A stretch of DNA of 7,681 nt from Planctomycetaceae bacterium UBA4732 (GTDB lineage Bacteria > Planctomycetota > Planctomycetia > Gemmatales > Gemmataceae). Below are positions 6,783 to 7,681 of this stretch, piece after piece. Position numbers and translations under genes: made by a program. The DNA lies in assembly GCA_002404095.1 (NCBI GenBank), contig DHJA01000266.1, forward strand, positions 11,803 through 19,483, read 5' to 3'. The first letter of the stretch is position 1; each line of letters begins with the position of its first letter. The notes beneath the pieces are model-generated. The model saw nothing but the letters and a program-made list of their open reading frames with translations. It had not been told where the DNA came from and did not search any database.

Positions 6783-7652
6783 GTGACGACGGAACAGCCC
6801 TGGACCATCGCCCGTCTGCTCGACTGGACGACCCGTTACCTAACGGGCAAAGACATCGAGAACCCACGTCTCGACGCGGAAGTGCTGCTGGCGCACGCCC
6901 TCGCCTGTAAGCGCATCGAGCTGTACACGCGCCACGACGATGAGCCGCCCGAAGAGACGCGGGCCAAGTTCAAGGAGCTAGTTCAGCAGCGGGTGAAAGG
7001 ATGCCCCGTCGCTTATCTGGTCGGACGTAAGGAGTTTTTCTCGTTGGAATTGGAAGTCAACCGCGACGTACTTATCCCACGGCCCGACACCGAATCCGTC
7101 GTTGGCGAATGTCTGCGGCTGGCGAAAGAAATCGCGGCGCCGCTGATCCTGGACGTCGGCACGGGATCGGGTTGTCTGGCGGTGGCCGTCGCCAAATACC
7201 ATAAGACGGCACAGGTGACGGCGGTAGACGTGAGCGCTACGGCGTTGGCCGTCGCGGCGCGAAACGCCGGCAAGCACGGCGTCGCCGAGCGCATTCGCTT
7301 TCTGGAGGGAGACCTGTTCGCCTCCATCCCGGCGGGCGAGCGTTTCGACCTGATCCTGAGCAACCCGCCGTACATCCCGCACGGCGATATTGCCGGTCTC
7401 GCCGTTGGCGTCCGCGAGTATGAGCCGCACCTCGCTTTAGACGGCGGCGCGGACGGCTATGCCGTATTCGGCCGCCTCATCGCCGGGGCGCCGGAGCGGT
7501 TGAAACCGGGCGGCTATTTGATCGTGGAAATCGGCGCGCCGCAGGAAGAATCGGCGCGGCGGCGCATCGAGGCGATGGGCGTCTACGAACTCGGCAAGAC
7601 CATCCTGGACGGTTCCGGTCATCCGCGCGTGCTGCGGGCGCGTTTAGTTTGA
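6783..7652 (+). CDS. prmC: Release factor glutamine N5-methyltransferase
   Basis: The product has 289 residues, normal for PrmC. It uses S-adenosylmethionine to methylate the glutamine of the GGQ motif in release factors, which raises termination efficiency. Residues 1-75 are the helical substrate-binding domain (NPRLDAEVLLAHAL at 27-40). GRKEFFSLELEVNRDVLIPR at 81-100 leads into PDTE (101-104). The SAM-binding loop is ILDVGTGSG at 122-130, with the acidic Asp149 (VDVS) after strand 2. The catalytic NPPY is at 194-197, and EYEPHLALDGGADG at 212-225 is the usual late motif. Translation starts at GTG 6783 with GGAAGG about eight bases upstream; an ATG at 6767 is out of frame. It is almost certainly co-transcribed with prfA, its substrate's gene. 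Confidence 0.96.
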   Translation: MTTEQPWTIARLLDWTTRYLTGKDIENPRLDAEVLLAHALACKRIELYTRHDDEPPEETRAKFKELVQQRVKGCPVAYLVGRKEFFSLELEVNRDVLIPRPDTESVVGECLRLAKEIAAPLILDVGTGSGCLAVAVAKYHKTAQVTAVDVSATALAVAARNAGKHGVAERIRFLEGDLFASIPAGERFDLILSNPPYIPHGDIAGLAVGVREYEPHLALDGGADGYAVFGRLIAGAPERLKPGGYLIVEIGAPQEESARRRIEAMGVYELGKTILDGSGHPRVLRARLV

Positions 7653-7681
7653 CCCATTTGACCCATAAGTCCCATTTGTCC
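7648..7681. repeat. 9-base tandem repeat beginning in the prmC stop codon
   Basis: Units with a period of nine run TTTGACCCA (7648-7656), TTTGACCCA (7657-7665), TAAGTCCCA (7666-7674) and TTTGTCC (7675-7681, cut by the window edge). The first unit contains the prmC stop codon TGA at 7650-7652. At least 3.8 units are present and the array may continue past the window. It looks like an intergenic minisatellite; no function can be assigned. Confidence 0.7.

Overview
This is a GC-rich, densely coding bacterial chromosome window that most resembles a planctomycete, probably from the Gemmata/Pirellula side. The call rests on protein content: a secreted DUF1080 protein, an Uma2-family protein with an Ala/Arg/Glu coiled-coil tail, and a large secreted deacetylase-like protein, beside a housekeeping translation cluster. 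No rRNA, tRNA, IS element, CRISPR array or phage gene is visible. The taxonomic call is inference. Eight protein genes account for nearly all of the window, and no gene-free stretch exceeds 160 bases.

Left part (1-2462): a perfect 17-bp palindrome at the left edge lies just downstream of a minus-strand gene for a secreted DUF1080 (3-keto-disaccharide hydrolase type) protein. A 159-base divergent intergenic region, with a consensus -10 box on the plus strand, separates it from a plus-strand gene for a secreted protein with a NodB-like metal triad. The C-terminal part of that protein looks like pseudomurein-binding-type repeats. Both are predicted to be exported and to act on glycans.

Middle (2469-5164, minus strand): a run of four genes read in the order crcB/fluC (fluoride channel), a tandem two-domain DUF190 protein, a PAP2-family membrane phosphatase, and an Uma2-family protein. 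The first two form a tight, known fluoride-associated pair (12 bases apart). The last two follow after spacers of 76 bases each, so their co-transcription is less certain. The run ends only 6 bases from the convergent deacetylase-like gene.

Right part (5263-7681, plus strand): rpmE (ribosomal protein L31), prfA (release factor 1) and prmC (the methyltransferase that modifies the GGQ glutamine of release factors), a coherent translation set. The rpmE-prfA spacer holds a GC-rich hairpin, a four-codon mini-ORF and a second inverted repeat reaching into the prfA ribosome binding site. A 9-base tandem repeat starts in the prmC stop codon and runs off the window.

No clearly new multi-gene system is visible. 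The best leads are the two-domain DUF190 protein with an apparent internal start and a degenerate first domain, the domain architecture of the deacetylase-like protein, the prfA leader, and the two edge repeats.
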